64,000 bases of DNA from Desulfovibrionaceae bacterium (lineage in GTDB: Bacteria > Desulfobacterota > Desulfovibrionia > Desulfovibrionales > Desulfovibrionaceae), in assembly GCA_016932995.1 (NCBI GenBank), contig JAFGBU010000010.1, positions 1 through 64,000 on the forward strand, read 5' to 3'. How positions within the stretch are numbered: position 1 is the first letter of the stretch; each line of letters opens with the position of its first letter. The notes below the pieces were generated by a model, which was given only the letters and a program-made list of their open reading frames with translations, was not told where the DNA came from and made no database searches. The position numbers and the translations under genes are program-made. This document shows positions 25,017-33,929 of this stretch, piece after piece.

Positions 25017-25330
25017 TCGGGCTCCGCCTCCCCGGACCCGGCCTCTATGGCCGCAAGGTTCTTGCGGATGTCGTGGATGTGTTTAGAGTACTCAGATACC
25101 AGTCGTTGATTTTCCTGCCTTTTTTCCTCAAGCAGGGCTTGCAGCTTGTCGGGGTCCGAGGTGCCGTACTCGGCCCTGGCCCGGTCCTCCAGGTCCTTGA
25201 GCTGGTCCTTGAGGTTGGCCAGGTCCTGCTCGATGCGCACCTTGCGCTCCCTGAGGGAATCATACTCCCGCCTCAGCCCGGCGAGCTCCTGCTCGAGCCC
25301 CGCGTCGCCGCCCTTAGCCTTGTCCGCCAC
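25013..25330 (-). CDS. Small coiled-coil protein of the split SbcC operon
   Basis: 105 residues, GTG start after GGGAGGTGACAA. Nearly the whole length is heptad-patterned helix (LAGLRREYDSLRERK, QDLANLKDQLKDLED, KRQENQRLVSEYSKHIHD), with acidic ends. It has no cysteine and no enzymatic motif. It lies between the SbcD-like nuclease gene and the C-terminal ATPase half, overlapping both (17 bases and 4 bases). Inference: it supplies part of the missing second arm of the coiled coil that would normally run back from the zinc hook to the C-terminal ATPase half. Confidence 0.75.
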   Translation of the reverse strand: MADKAKGGDAGLEQELAGLRREYDSLRERKVRIEQDLANLKDQLKDLEDRARAEYGTSDPDKLQALLEEKRQENQRLVSEYSKHIHDIRKNLAAIEAGSGEAEPE

Positions 25331-26279
25331 TTGTCACCTCCCGGTACAGGTCCCAGATCAATTCGGTCTCCAACAGCTCCGGATTCAGGTTGGCCTTGAG
25401 AAACTGCTCCAGGCCCATGCCCTCCCGGGTCCGCCGCCAAGCCAGGCGCTCCAGGCCGAGGATGAACCCGGACTCGCCCTCGGTCTCCTGCTCCTCAGGG
25501 GGGAACTCCTGGTCCGGGAAGACCTGCTCAAAGGCCAGGTGGGGCACGACCCATTTCTCGAGCTCGGCCAGGCCCGGGGTCCAGATGGCCGCGCTCGGCT
25601 TGCGCTCCTTGGAGCGCCGGGTGAAGGTCAGCCTGGTGATGTTGCCCGGATTGGCCCAGATCGTGGACCCGGCCCGCAGGGTGGGCTGGGGCCTGTGGAT
25701 GTGGCCGTTTATGACCCAGTCCACCCCGGGGATCTCCCGGATGCGGCCGGCCCGCTCCTGGAACTCCGGGAACTGGATGTTGTGGTGGGTCAGCCAGAGC
25801 ACGAAGTCAGGGCCCGGGTCGTCGCGGTGAAACAGGCTGGGGATCGATGTCCCGTCCGGGCTGGCCCCGACAAGCGCGGTCCGGTCCTTGACCCGCAGGA
25901 CGAGCTGCGGCCCGGGCTCGGACATGAGCCTGACCACGCCGGCCGCCTCCAGCACGGCCAGGGACACGTCCCGGGTGAGCCGGGCCTGGTACTTGTCGTG
26001 GTTGCCGACCAGGACATAGGGCATGAGCTCCCCGCCGTGGGGCCCGAGCAGGTCGATCAGGTTCACGAGCATGGCGTTGGAGTTCTCGCGCGGCCAGTGG
26101 AACAGGTCGCCCAGAAACACCGGCAGCATGCCCAGGGCCTTGGCCCGCTCCAGGCAGGCCGCGATCTTGTCCATGACCTGCTCGCGGTATCCGGGCAGGC
26201 GCTGGCCCGGCGGGGTGTCGGCCAGATGCGGGTCGCCGATGAGAAAAAGGCCCTTGGCCGCGATCTCAGGAACAGACAT
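25314..26279 (-). CDS. SbcD/Mre11-like metallophosphoesterase nuclease
   Basis: 321 residues with GGGGAGG just before the ATG. Metal-binding motifs of calcineurin-like nucleases follow in order: GDPHL (D16, H18), FLGDLFH, VGNHD, LTHHN and INGHIH, giving the full two-metal site. This is the SbcD/Mre11 pattern: a dsDNA exonuclease and endonuclease that works with the SbcC/Rad50 ATPase. It overlaps the N-half gene upstream (14 bases) and the coiled-coil gene downstream (17 bases). The C-terminal region (about 230-321), which would contact the ATPase, has no recognisable SbcD capping domain. Confidence 0.85.
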   Translation of the reverse strand: MSVPEIAAKGLFLIGDPHLADTPPGQRLPGYREQVMDKIAACLERAKALGMLPVFLGDLFHWPRENSNAMLVNLIDLLGPHGGELMPYVLVGNHDKYQARLTRDVSLAVLEAAGVVRLMSEPGPQLVLRVKDRTALVGASPDGTSIPSLFHRDDPGPDFVLWLTHHNIQFPEFQERAGRIREIPGVDWVINGHIHRPQPTLRAGSTIWANPGNITRLTFTRRSKERKPSAAIWTPGLAELEKWVVPHLAFEQVFPDQEFPPEEQETEGESGFILGLERLAWRRTREGMGLEQFLKANLNPELLETELIWDLYREVTSGGQG

Positions 26280-27492
26280 GTCCCTCCCCGTCCAGAAAGC
26301 GGCCCAGGTCCATCCTGGACCCGCAGGTCGGACAGGCGCCTATCTCGGCCAGCCGCTTCTCGATCCTGCGGCGCAGGGAACCGATGTCCCGGCCGCAGGC
26401 CTCAAGCCCGGCCCCGAGCCCGGCGATCCTGCCCGCGCAGCGGGAAAGCTCAAGGGCCAGGTCCTTGAGCCGGGCGGTTTCAAAAAGGGTTGGGGCCTGT
26501 TGCAGACCGTCCAGGACGCGGTCCTGGGCCTTGAACCTGCCGAGGCCTGCGCGCAGCTCCCTGCCCGCGGCCGCGGCCTGGGCCAGGGCCGTTGTCGGAA
26601 AGAGGTCCGGCGGCGGGGCCAGGGCCTCAAGCCCGGCGCTCAGGGCCCGGGCCCGGGCCTGTTTTTTCTCCAGCCCGCGGCCCTGATCCAGTATCTGCTC
26701 CAGGGGCCTTGCGGGCCAGAGCCCGGGCGGCTCGCCAAGGCCCCGGACGGCCTTTGCGGCCTGTTGAAGTCTTTGCAGATCGGACTCCAGGTCCAGGCGC
26801 GCGCTTATCGCGGCCTCAAGCCCGGGCAGCAGGCCCTCCAGGCGGTCCAGACGGTCCCTCTGGGCATTGGCCAGCTCAAGGTCCAGGGCCAGGTCCGGCA
26901 GGCCACCGAGCCGGTCCAGGTCCCGGGCGATGTCCTCCATGCGCCGGGCGTGCGCGGCCTCATCCCTTTTGGCCTCGAGCGTCTTTCTCTTGAGCAGGTT
27001 CTGCATGGCCAGGAGGTGGACGCTCTCGGTGGAGGCGGCGAAGAACGCGGCCGCGGCCGAGGGCGGCTGGTTGAGCAGGAATACCGGCTCGCGCTGGTTG
27101 CCCAGGTGCACGTCGATCTCCTGGCCGGTTTCGAGCTCCACCGGGTCGAGCTTCAAAAGGTCGAGCACGTCCCCCGGCGGGCGGCGGCCGAACTTGGCGT
27201 ATGTCTCGGGCCCGTCCGCGCCCGGGGCCCAGACCTCGTAGATCGCGGAGGTCTTGGACCTGACCCAGGCCACGCGAAACCCGTTGTCCAGGAGGGCCTC
27301 GACCCTGGCCCTGGACGCGCCGTGGCGGATGAAGTGTTTGGGCGCGGGGTTGCTGGCCAGGCAGCGCAGGCCCTCGACCACCGCGGACTTGCCCGAGTTG
27401 TTGGGGCCGGTGAGCACGGTGAGCCCGGGCCCGAGGTCGATCTCGGTGCGCTCGTGGGCCATGAAGTTCTCAAGGACTATCCTGCTGATCAT
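26266..27492 (-). CDS. N-terminal half of a split SbcC/Rad50-like ATPase ending in a zinc hook
   Basis: 408 residues. MISRIVLENFMAHERTEIDL is the usual RecF/SbcC beginning, with Walker A GPNNSGKS (G29-S36). A Q-loop-like LLNQPPSAAAAFF follows near residue 140. Residues about 165-385 are coiled coil, rich in Leu/Arg/Ala/Asp. The protein ends with CPTCG (C387, C390) plus HVC (H405, C407): in full-length Rad50/SbcC, CPxC sits at the apex of the arm and is followed by a second arm and the Walker B half. Here the polypeptide stops just after the hook. The missing parts are encoded downstream in the same operon (25013 and 24363). Confidence 0.82.
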   Translation of the reverse strand: MISRIVLENFMAHERTEIDLGPGLTVLTGPNNSGKSAVVEGLRCLASNPAPKHFIRHGASRARVEALLDNGFRVAWVRSKTSAIYEVWAPGADGPETYAKFGRRPPGDVLDLLKLDPVELETGQEIDVHLGNQREPVFLLNQPPSAAAAFFAASTESVHLLAMQNLLKRKTLEAKRDEAAHARRMEDIARDLDRLGGLPDLALDLELANAQRDRLDRLEGLLPGLEAAISARLDLESDLQRLQQAAKAVRGLGEPPGLWPARPLEQILDQGRGLEKKQARARALSAGLEALAPPPDLFPTTALAQAAAAGRELRAGLGRFKAQDRVLDGLQQAPTLFETARLKDLALELSRCAGRIAGLGAGLEACGRDIGSLRRRIEKRLAEIGACPTCGSRMDLGRFLDGEGHVCS

Positions 27493-27568
27493 AATCGATC
27501 ACCCCGCGGCCGGGCCTTGCGGCAAAAAACCACAACAATCCCCAAGGTCGCTTGTCCGCTTGCTCGGC

Positions 27569-28336
27569 TCACTGCCCGGCATTGCACCCCAAAAAGGGGC
27601 AAAAGGCAAGGGCCTGGCCGGTCAGCCCGGACCCGGACCGGCCGGCGTAGAGGACCAGCGGCGGCTCCACGGCCAGGCCCGGCCGGCCGGCCTTGACCGC
27701 CTCCACCAGGACCAGGCGGGCCGCCGAGTCGGCCCGGCCCTGGACCAGGCGCATGCGCTTGGGCTCAAGCCCGGCCCGGGCCAGGGCGGCAAACAGCGCG
27801 GACAGCCTGTCCGCCGGGTAGACCAGGCTGAACCTGGCCCGGGTCCTCATCAACCCGGCCGCGGCCAGGCTGAAGTCCTCGATCCCGGCGCCGGTCTCGA
27901 ACCTGGCCCGGGCCCGGCCGGGGTCCGGGCAGACCCGGCCGCTGTCCAGGCCCCTGTATGGCGGATTGGCGACCACGAAATCAAACAGTCTGTCTTTCAT
28001 TTTGTAATTCAATATGTCGCCTTGAACCATGTCCAGGCACTTGCCAAGGCCCAACAGGCCTATGTTTTTCCTGGCCAGCCCGACAAGCTCCGGGTCCTGC
28101 TCAATTCCCGTGATGTGCATGGGCCGCTGCAAGTGGCGCAGGGCCAGGCCAAGGCCCACGACCCCGCAGCCTGCGCCCAGGTCCAGGCCCCTGGCCGGGC
28201 CCCTTGACGCGGCCGGCCGGGCAAAGCAGGCCAGAAGCAGCGAATCGACCGAAAAGCGGTAGCCAATGACCGGCTGGAACAGGCCCCGGGGGAACGCGGC
28301 CCTGGCCTCCGCAACCATGTTGTTGGAGTCTGGCAC
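27569..28336 (-). CDS. TrmN6-like tRNA (adenine-N6)-methyltransferase
   Basis: 255 residues; GTG start with CGGGAGGAC upstream. Class I SAM-methyltransferase: QPVIGYRFSVDSLLLA opening, SAM motif DLGAGCGVVGLGLA, and NPPYRG, the N-P-P-Y motif of N6-adenine methyltransferases. The overall pattern matches E. coli YfiC/TrmN6, which methylates A37 of tRNA1(Val). Spacing of 76 bases to the split-SbcC operon and 18 bases from murJ suggests it is co-transcribed with murJ. Confidence 0.87.
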   Translation of the reverse strand: MPDSNNMVAEARAAFPRGLFQPVIGYRFSVDSLLLACFARPAASRGPARGLDLGAGCGVVGLGLALRHLQRPMHITGIEQDPELVGLARKNIGLLGLGKCLDMVQGDILNYKMKDRLFDFVVANPPYRGLDSGRVCPDPGRARARFETGAGIEDFSLAAAGLMRTRARFSLVYPADRLSALFAALARAGLEPKRMRLVQGRADSAARLVLVEAVKAGRPGLAVEPPLVLYAGRSGSGLTGQALAFCPFLGCNAGQ

Positions 28337-28354
28337 GGGCCGTCCTCCCGGGCC

Positions 28355-29884
28355 TCAGCCCCGGCCCCGCCTGAGCCTGGCCTTGATCATGTCCAGGAAC
28401 ATCCCGGCCTCCTCCAGGCGCAGGACCATGGCCGCGAGCACATAGGCCGCGGCCCAGGCCGGGATGAGCAGGTACCACAGCGAGAGGCCCGCGCTCAGGT
28501 AGGCGCACAGACCCATGGCCGCGCTCAGGGCCAAAGACTTTGCCCCGGCAGGCAGCCTGAGCAGGCAGGCCCCGAGCCGCCTGGACAGGATGAGGTGCAG
28601 GAGCAGGAAGTTGACCACCGCGGCCACGCTGACCGCCAGGGCCAGGCCCACGTGGGCCATGGGGCCCATGAGCAGCAGGCCGAGGCCGATGTTCACCACC
28701 AGGCAGAGCACGCCCACCAGGACCGGGGTGCGCGTGTCCTCCAGGGCGTAAAACCCGGCCACCAGGGCCCGGGACAGGGCGATGAACGGCAGGCCCGCGG
28801 CGTAGGCCACCAGGGCCAGGGCCGTGGCGGTCACCGCGTCCGGGGTGAAGGCCCCGCGCTGGAAGAGCAGGTCGATTATCGGCCTGGCCAGGGCCATGAG
28901 CCCGGCCATGGACGGCAGGGCGATGAACAGCGACAGGCCCTGGGCCGAGCGCAGGGCCGAGGAGAAGCCGTCCCAGTCCTTTTCCGCGGCCAGGACCGAC
29001 AGGCTGGGCAGGGCCGCGGTGCTCACGGCCAGGCCGAACACGCCCAGGGGGAACTCCACCAGCCGGTCCGCGTAGTACAGGTACGAGATGCTGCCCAGGG
29101 GCAGAAACGAGGCCAGGAGCGTGCCCAGAAGGATGTTCAATTGGTATACGGCCGCGCCGAACACCGTGGGCAGCATGAGCAGGCCCATGCGGATCACGCC
29201 CGGGTGCCGCCAGGACCAGCGGCCCCGCCAGGAGAACCCCCGGGCCTTGAGAAAGGGCTGTTGCAGGAACCACTGGCCGAGCCCGCCCAGAAGCGCGCCC
29301 CAGGCCATGCACACGGCCACGTTGAAGCCAAGGGCCCAGCCGAACAGGGCCGCGCCGATGAGCCCGACGTTGAGCAGGGCCGGGGATATGGACGGGGCCA
29401 GGAAGTGGTCCATGGAGTTCAGGACGCCCATGCACAGGCCCACGGCCGAGACCAGGACGATGTACGGAAAGCAGATGCGCAAGAGCCGCGCGGTCAGGTC
29501 GAACAGCCCGGGGTTGTCCGCGAAACCCGGGGCGATGGCCATGACGATGGGCTTGGCCAGGGGCAGGGCCAGCAGGCTGATGGCCCCGAGTATGGCCAGG
29601 AGCCAGGCCAGGGCCGAGCGGGCCATGGAAAAGGCCTCCTCGTCGCCCTGCTCCTTTCTGAGCCGCGAGAACACCGGGATGAAGGCCATGGTCATGGAGC
29701 CCTCGGCGAACAGCCGCCTGAGCAGGTTGGGCACCCTGAAGGCCACGAAAAAGGCGTCGGCAAAGAGCCCCGCGCCCAGGGCAAAGGCCACGACCACGTC
29801 GCGCAGGAACCCGAGCACGCGCGAGACCAGGGTGGACGCGGCCACCACCGAGGCGTTCCGGGCGATCTTCTGTCCGTGGCTCAT
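28355..29884 (-). CDS. murJ: Lipid II flippase MurJ
   Basis: 509 residues, about fourteen membrane helices. It begins KIARNASVVAASTLVSRVLGFLRDVVVA, and RLFAEGSMTMAFIPVF and YQLNILLGTLLASFLPLGSISYLYYADRL match MviN/MurJ throughout, with the conserved arginines facing the central cavity. It moves undecaprenyl-PP-MurNAc-pentapeptide-GlcNAc to the outer face of the inner membrane for peptidoglycan synthesis. It lies 28 bases after mutM on the same strand. Essential in most bacteria, so a single intact copy is expected. Confidence 0.95.
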   Translation of the reverse strand: MSHGQKIARNASVVAASTLVSRVLGFLRDVVVAFALGAGLFADAFFVAFRVPNLLRRLFAEGSMTMAFIPVFSRLRKEQGDEEAFSMARSALAWLLAILGAISLLALPLAKPIVMAIAPGFADNPGLFDLTARLLRICFPYIVLVSAVGLCMGVLNSMDHFLAPSISPALLNVGLIGAALFGWALGFNVAVCMAWGALLGGLGQWFLQQPFLKARGFSWRGRWSWRHPGVIRMGLLMLPTVFGAAVYQLNILLGTLLASFLPLGSISYLYYADRLVEFPLGVFGLAVSTAALPSLSVLAAEKDWDGFSSALRSAQGLSLFIALPSMAGLMALARPIIDLLFQRGAFTPDAVTATALALVAYAAGLPFIALSRALVAGFYALEDTRTPVLVGVLCLVVNIGLGLLLMGPMAHVGLALAVSVAAVVNFLLLHLILSRRLGACLLRLPAGAKSLALSAAMGLCAYLSAGLSLWYLLIPAWAAAYVLAAMVLRLEEAGMFLDMIKARLRRGRG

Positions 29885-29912
29885 GGCTCGAGCGCCCCCT
29901 GCGGCCGCGGGC

Positions 29913-30728
29913 TCATTTCTGGCAGCCCGGGCAATAGGTCGTGGCCCGGCCCGCGACCCTGACCCTGACCATGTTTTCGCCGCACCTCGGGCAGGCCAGG
30001 CCGGCCCGGCCGTAGGCCCTAAACGAGTTCTGGAACGCGCCGGCCGCGCCCCCGGAGTCCACGTAGTCCCTGATCGAGCTGCCGTTCTCGCTTATGGCCT
30101 GGCCGAGCACCGCGCTGAGCGCGGCGTGCAGCCCGCGGAGCCTGTTGAGAGAGATGTCCGAGGCCCGGGCCGTGGGCCTGATCCCGGCCCTGAACAGGGC
30201 CTCGTCCGCATAGATGTTGCCCACCCCGGCCACGACCCTCTGGTCCAGGAGCAGGGCCTTGATACTTGCCCTGCGGCCCCTGAAGCGGTCCGCGAACTCG
30301 GCCGGCCCGATCTCCAGGGGCTCGGGCCCCAGGCTGCGGAAGAAGTCCCAGTCCTTGAACCCGTCCGGCGAAACGGCCCGGCACCAGCCGAACCTGCGCA
30401 GGTCCGCAAAGACCAGGCTGGCGCGGTTGTCCAGGTGAAAGATCAGGCGCGCCCTGTCCCGGGCCTCCTGGCCCGGGTTCTGGACCACCAGCCTGCCGGT
30501 CATCTTCAGGTGAAAGGCCAGGGTCAGGGCCGGGTCCAGGTCCAGGAGGGCGAGCTTGGCCCTGCGCCGGGCCCGGACCACCCTGCGCCCGGCGACCAGG
30601 GCCCCGAACCCCCGGGCGTCGCCCTGGACAACCGCGGGGTCCAGGACCTCGACCCGGACGATGCGCGCCCCGGCCAGGGCCCTGTCCAGGCCCCGGACAA
30701 TGATCTCCACCTCGGGCAGCTCGGGCAT
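29913..30728 (-). CDS. mutM: Formamidopyrimidine-DNA glycosylase
   Basis: 271 residues, starting MPELPEVE: Pro2 (Schiff-base nucleophile after Met removal) and Glu3 are the catalytic pair. The helix-two-turn-helix part includes LLLDQRVVAGVGNIYADEALF, and the zinc finger is CPRC...CPGC at the very C-terminus. The enzyme removes 8-oxoguanine and formamidopyrimidines and nicks the strand (AP lyase). The gene starts three bases after the preceding stop, in an operon with murJ. Confidence 0.95.
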   Translation of the reverse strand: MPELPEVEIIVRGLDRALAGARIVRVEVLDPAVVQGDARGFGALVAGRRVVRARRRAKLALLDLDPALTLAFHLKMTGRLVVQNPGQEARDRARLIFHLDNRASLVFADLRRFGWCRAVSPDGFKDWDFFRSLGPEPLEIGPAEFADRFRGRRASIKALLLDQRVVAGVGNIYADEALFRAGIRPTARASDISLNRLRGLHAALSAVLGQAISENGSSIRDYVDSGGAAGAFQNSFRAYGRAGLACPRCGENMVRVRVAGRATTYCPGCQK

Positions 30729-30731
30729 GAG

Positions 30732-31244
30732 TCACCCCCCCCGGGCCGCGGCCAGGGTCTCGCGGGCCGCGGTCAGGCCAAGGCCCGGCGGCGCGCAGAC
30801 CCAGTACAAAAGCGCGCCCCGGCCGAACACCAGGTGCTCCTGGCCCAGGCCGGTGAACAGCGCGGCCCGGACCCCGTCCAGGTCCAGGTCCGTGGGGCCG
30901 CGAAACGGCGTGGCCCCGGCCACGCTCATGGCCCGAATCATGGCCCGGCCCTGCTCGGCCGCAAGCCCCGGGCTTCGGCTCCTGGATATCCAGACCATGG
31001 CCGGAGGGCCGCCGGGCGCGGGGTAAAACCCGACCGCGGCCTGGAGCAGGTCAATGGCCCTGCCGTGCAGACGCTCCACCTCGGCCAGGGCCTCGGCGCC
31101 CCTCAAGACCTTGGCCAGGGGCCTGCCGGCCAAGGCCCGGGGCAGGGCCAGGGGCTCGTCCCCGGGCTCGGGACCGCAGGCCCAGGCCAGCAGGCAGAGG
31201 GCTATGCAGGCCGCGGCCAGGACCTTTTGAGCGCTTTTGATCAT
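30732..31244 (-). CDS. Putative lipoprotein of unknown function
   Basis: 170 residues from the ATG at 31244 (GAGG upstream); an open frame continues further back without a ribosome site. The signal peptide ends in a lipobox-like LLAWAC, so Cys23 may be lipidated. The mature part has no domain I recognise: a helical first half (LAKVLRGAEALAEVERLHGRAIDLLQ) and a beta/loop half with MVWISRSRS and LLYWVCAPPG. It lies 3 bases before mutM on the same strand. Shape and context suggest a periplasmic or outer-membrane accessory protein. Confidence 0.65.
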   Translation of the reverse strand: MIKSAQKVLAAACIALCLLAWACGPEPGDEPLALPRALAGRPLAKVLRGAEALAEVERLHGRAIDLLQAAVGFYPAPGGPPAMVWISRSRSPGLAAEQGRAMIRAMSVAGATPFRGPTDLDLDGVRAALFTGLGQEHLVFGRGALLYWVCAPPGLGLTAARETLAAARGG

Positions 31245-31340
31245 CAACGGGCCTCGACTATGCTCATTACCCGGCAGGGGCGGCCAAGTAAACGCCGGAA
31301 CAGGCCGGCCCAGGGTCCGGGTCAGCGGTCCGGGCAAGGA

Positions 31341-32501
31341 TCATCTCCCCGCGCCGAGAAGGCCCAGGTCCGCGTTCAGGGTTTTGCCGCCCCTGCGCAG
31401 GGTGAAGACCAGGGGCTCCTTGTCCCTGAAGGCCTCGGACCCGGCCAGGTGCAGGCCCATGAGGCTGTCCAGGGGCCGGCCCTGGGCCTTAACGATCAGG
31501 TCCCCGGGCCGCAGGCCGGCCTTGTCCGCGCGCGAGCCCGGCTCGACCCGGACCACGGTCAGGCCCTGGACCCGCTCCTCCAGGACCATGCCCATGCGGC
31601 TGACGTACGAGTTGGGGCAGAAGAAAAAGGCCTCCCCGGACCCGGGATCGAAATCCAGGCCGCGCCAGGGCATTATCAGCAGAATCCCGGCCCCGGGATC
31701 GAGCATGGCTATGCGCCTGGCCAGGCCCCAGCCGTGCTCCACATGGGCCTCGCCGGCGATGACCAGCACCGGCCAGCCGTATCTGGCGCGCAGATCCACC
31801 GCGGACAGGGCCATCTGGGTGTCCCACAGGGACTGGATCAGGAAGAAGCGCTCAAGCTGGCCCCGGTCCTCCCTGTCCCTTCCCTGGTGCAGGACAAAGG
31901 CCTCGGTCAGGGCCGCCTCCTGGTCCGGGGGCTGCGGAATCACGGTCAGGGGAAGCTGGCCGCGCTCCCCGGCGCTCAGGGCGTCCAGGCCCTGCCTCGA
32001 GGCCTTGCGCACGATGTCCGGCGGGGCGTTCAGCCCGGCCACGGGCAGGGAGTGCCTCTCGGCCAGCTCGAATATCGGCCTGAACATGGCGAACGGGTAG
32101 CCCCAGCGCCTGCCCCAGTCCAGGCGCTCCTCCAGCCCGTCCACCCGGACCTCGCCCCGGGCAAAGGCGTCGAGCGCGTCCTGCTTGTCCCGGGCGACCA
32201 TCTCCAGGCCGATGGCCAGGGGCCGGCCGGACTCGGCCAGGGCCTTGACCAGGGTCGCCTGGACCTGGTGGTCGCAGGGGTTCTTGTGGCCCTCGCCGAC
32301 GAGCAGGTAGTCGGCCCGGCCGGCCATGTCCAGGAGCTCGTCCGGGCTGAGCCTGGTCCCGTTCTGGGCCAGGAACTCGCCCGGGCAGGGCAGAAAGGTC
32401 GCGCCCAGGGGCGGCGCGGGCGCGGGCCTTGCGGCGCAGGCCGACAGGGCCAGGGCCGCGGCCAGGCCGAGGGCCGGAAGGAGAGCTGCTCTGAGGGTCA
32501 C
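31341..32501 (-). CDS. ChaN-family lipoprotein with C-terminal PDZ domain
   Basis: 386 residues. Lipobox LALSAC (Cys22). Residues about 40-290 follow the ChaN/haem-uptake lipoprotein pattern (ADYLLVGEGHKNPCDHQVQ with the G-E-x-H, LAIGLEMVARDKQ, and VIAGEAHVEHGWG late). A PDZ domain fills about 305-380 (VVRVEPGSRADKAGLRPGDLI). ChaN-PDZ arrangements are also known in Pseudomonas relatives of this family. The family is linked to iron or haem acquisition, although no haem-uptake genes are next to it. It is 12 bases after the PaaK-like gene. Confidence 0.85.
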   Translation of the reverse strand: MTLRAALLPALGLAAALALSACAARPAPAPPLGATFLPCPGEFLAQNGTRLSPDELLDMAGRADYLLVGEGHKNPCDHQVQATLVKALAESGRPLAIGLEMVARDKQDALDAFARGEVRVDGLEERLDWGRRWGYPFAMFRPIFELAERHSLPVAGLNAPPDIVRKASRQGLDALSAGERGQLPLTVIPQPPDQEAALTEAFVLHQGRDREDRGQLERFFLIQSLWDTQMALSAVDLRARYGWPVLVIAGEAHVEHGWGLARRIAMLDPGAGILLIMPWRGLDFDPGSGEAFFFCPNSYVSRMGMVLEERVQGLTVVRVEPGSRADKAGLRPGDLIVKAQGRPLDSLMGLHLAGSEAFRDKEPLVFTLRRGGKTLNADLGLLGAGR

Positions 32502-32513
32502 TTTCCAGGCCCG

Positions 32514-33779
32514 TCAATCCCAGCTGCGCTTGTCCTCGATGGGCTTGATCTGGGGCGCGAGCGAGCCCGGGGCCAGGACCTTGAGCTCAGGGCGCAGCTT
32601 TATCTTCTCCCGGAACATGTGCAGCAGCTCCTCCTCGCGCTTGAAGGCCGCGGCCTCGACGGACAGGACCATCTCGTCTATGCCGCCGGGGTTGGTGACC
32701 TCGATCTGCCAGCGCTTGATCTCCTCGAAGCGGGCCATGACCTGCTCGACCTGGTGCGGGTAGACGAACATGCCCTTGATGCGCGCGGTGGTGTCCACGC
32801 GGCCCGCGATGTTGCCCAGGCGCGGGCTGGTCCGGCCGCAGGCGCAGGGCGAGCGGTCCAGATAGCCCAGGTCGCCGGTGGCCAGGCGGATGAGCGGATA
32901 GGTCTTGTTGAAGGCCGTGACCACGATCTCGCCGACCTCTCCGTCCTTGAGCACGATGCCCGTGTCCGGGTGGCAGATCTCGACGTAGGCGCGGTTGGAC
33001 AAATGCAGGCCGCTGCGGTGGAAGCACTCGTAGCCGATGCAGCCCACGTCCGCGGTGCCGTAGCCCTGGCGCATGATGGCGTCGAACTTCTTCTCCAGGA
33101 GCGAGCGGGTCTTTTCGGAGAACTTCTCGCCGGTGACAAAGGCCACCTCCAGAAACAGGTCCTTGCGCAGGGACAGGCCGATCTCCTCGGCCTTCTGGGC
33201 CACGTGCATGAGGTGGGAGGGCGTGCCCACGTAGCCGGTGACCCTCAGCTTCTGCATGATCTCGATCTGGGTGGCGGCGCTGCCCGGCCCGGCCGGGATG
33301 ACCGCGCAGTTGAGGTTGCGCAGGGGCTCCTCGAACATGAGCCCGGCCGGGGCGAGGTGGTAGCTGAAGGTGATCTGGGCCACGTCCCCGGCCCGGAACC
33401 CGGCGGCGTAGAAGCCCTCGGTCCAGCCCCAGTAGTCGTCGGTGCGGTCCTCGGGGTCGAAGATCGGGCCGGGCGAGAGGAACACGCGCCTGAGCTCGCC
33501 CAGGTCCTTGGTCAGGAGCCCGCCGAGCCTGGGGCCCATGGACTGGAGGAAGATGAGCTCCTTTTTCTTGATGATCGGGATGTGCTTCAAATCCGTGAGG
33601 GCCTTGAACTTGTCCACGTTGAACTGGGCGCGGTCAAAGCGCTTCTTGACGTCCTCGGAGTAGCGGTAGGCGTAGGTCAAAAGCTCCTTGAGCTGGAGCT
33701 GGTAGTACTGCCTGCGCTCGGACTCGTCCAAGACCTCCCTGCGGCTGTATATGCCTTCGGTGCGATCCTTTCTGGTCAT
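32514..33779 (-). CDS. Phenylacetate-CoA-ligase-like adenylate-forming enzyme (PaaK family)
   Basis: 421 residues from the ATG at 33779, which has AAGGAG six bases upstream. The family pattern is clear: YYQLQLKELLTYAYRYSEDVKKRF opening, GYGTADVGCIGYECFHRSG as the adenylate-binding core motif, VVTAFNKTYPLIRLATGDLGY (A8 region), CACGRTSPRLG and the C-terminal domain IEVTNPGGIDEMV. The enzyme would make an acyl-AMP and then an acyl-CoA. Phenylacetate is the founding substrate; other aromatic or short acids are possible. No ring-degradation genes are nearby. Confidence 0.88.
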   Translation of the reverse strand: MTRKDRTEGIYSRREVLDESERRQYYQLQLKELLTYAYRYSEDVKKRFDRAQFNVDKFKALTDLKHIPIIKKKELIFLQSMGPRLGGLLTKDLGELRRVFLSPGPIFDPEDRTDDYWGWTEGFYAAGFRAGDVAQITFSYHLAPAGLMFEEPLRNLNCAVIPAGPGSAATQIEIMQKLRVTGYVGTPSHLMHVAQKAEEIGLSLRKDLFLEVAFVTGEKFSEKTRSLLEKKFDAIMRQGYGTADVGCIGYECFHRSGLHLSNRAYVEICHPDTGIVLKDGEVGEIVVTAFNKTYPLIRLATGDLGYLDRSPCACGRTSPRLGNIAGRVDTTARIKGMFVYPHQVEQVMARFEEIKRWQIEVTNPGGIDEMVLSVEAAAFKREEELLHMFREKIKLRPELKVLAPGSLAPQIKPIEDKRSWD

Positions 33780-33822
33780 ATCCATCTCCTTGACAAGCCG
33801 GTGTTTTCTCACATGTAATCCA

Positions 33823-33855
33823 AGTATATAAATCAGCGGGATAAAAAAAACAAGG
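33823..33855 (-). promoter_or_regulatory. AT-rich candidate promoter for the PaaK-like gene
   Basis: On the minus strand a TTGTTT followed by T-rich DNA and TTATATACT lies about 45-80 bases before the start. Spacer is 16-19 depending on which hexamer (TTATAT or TATACT) is used, so the exact elements are not certain. Confidence 0.35.
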
Positions 33856-33929
33856 AAATCGAAAAAAGTTCTTGCATTGCGATGGGTTGTGGTTGAGAAT
33901 GGGGTCAAGTCGGGGCAGTTGCGGCCGTC

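Noticed and set aside
29088-33818. A 1576-codon open frame on the plus strand
   Set aside because: It lies opposite murJ, mutM, the lipoprotein genes and the PaaK-like gene, all of which have recognisable domains. It is rich in Gln/Gly/Arg/Pro, as expected of antisense reading in high-GC DNA.
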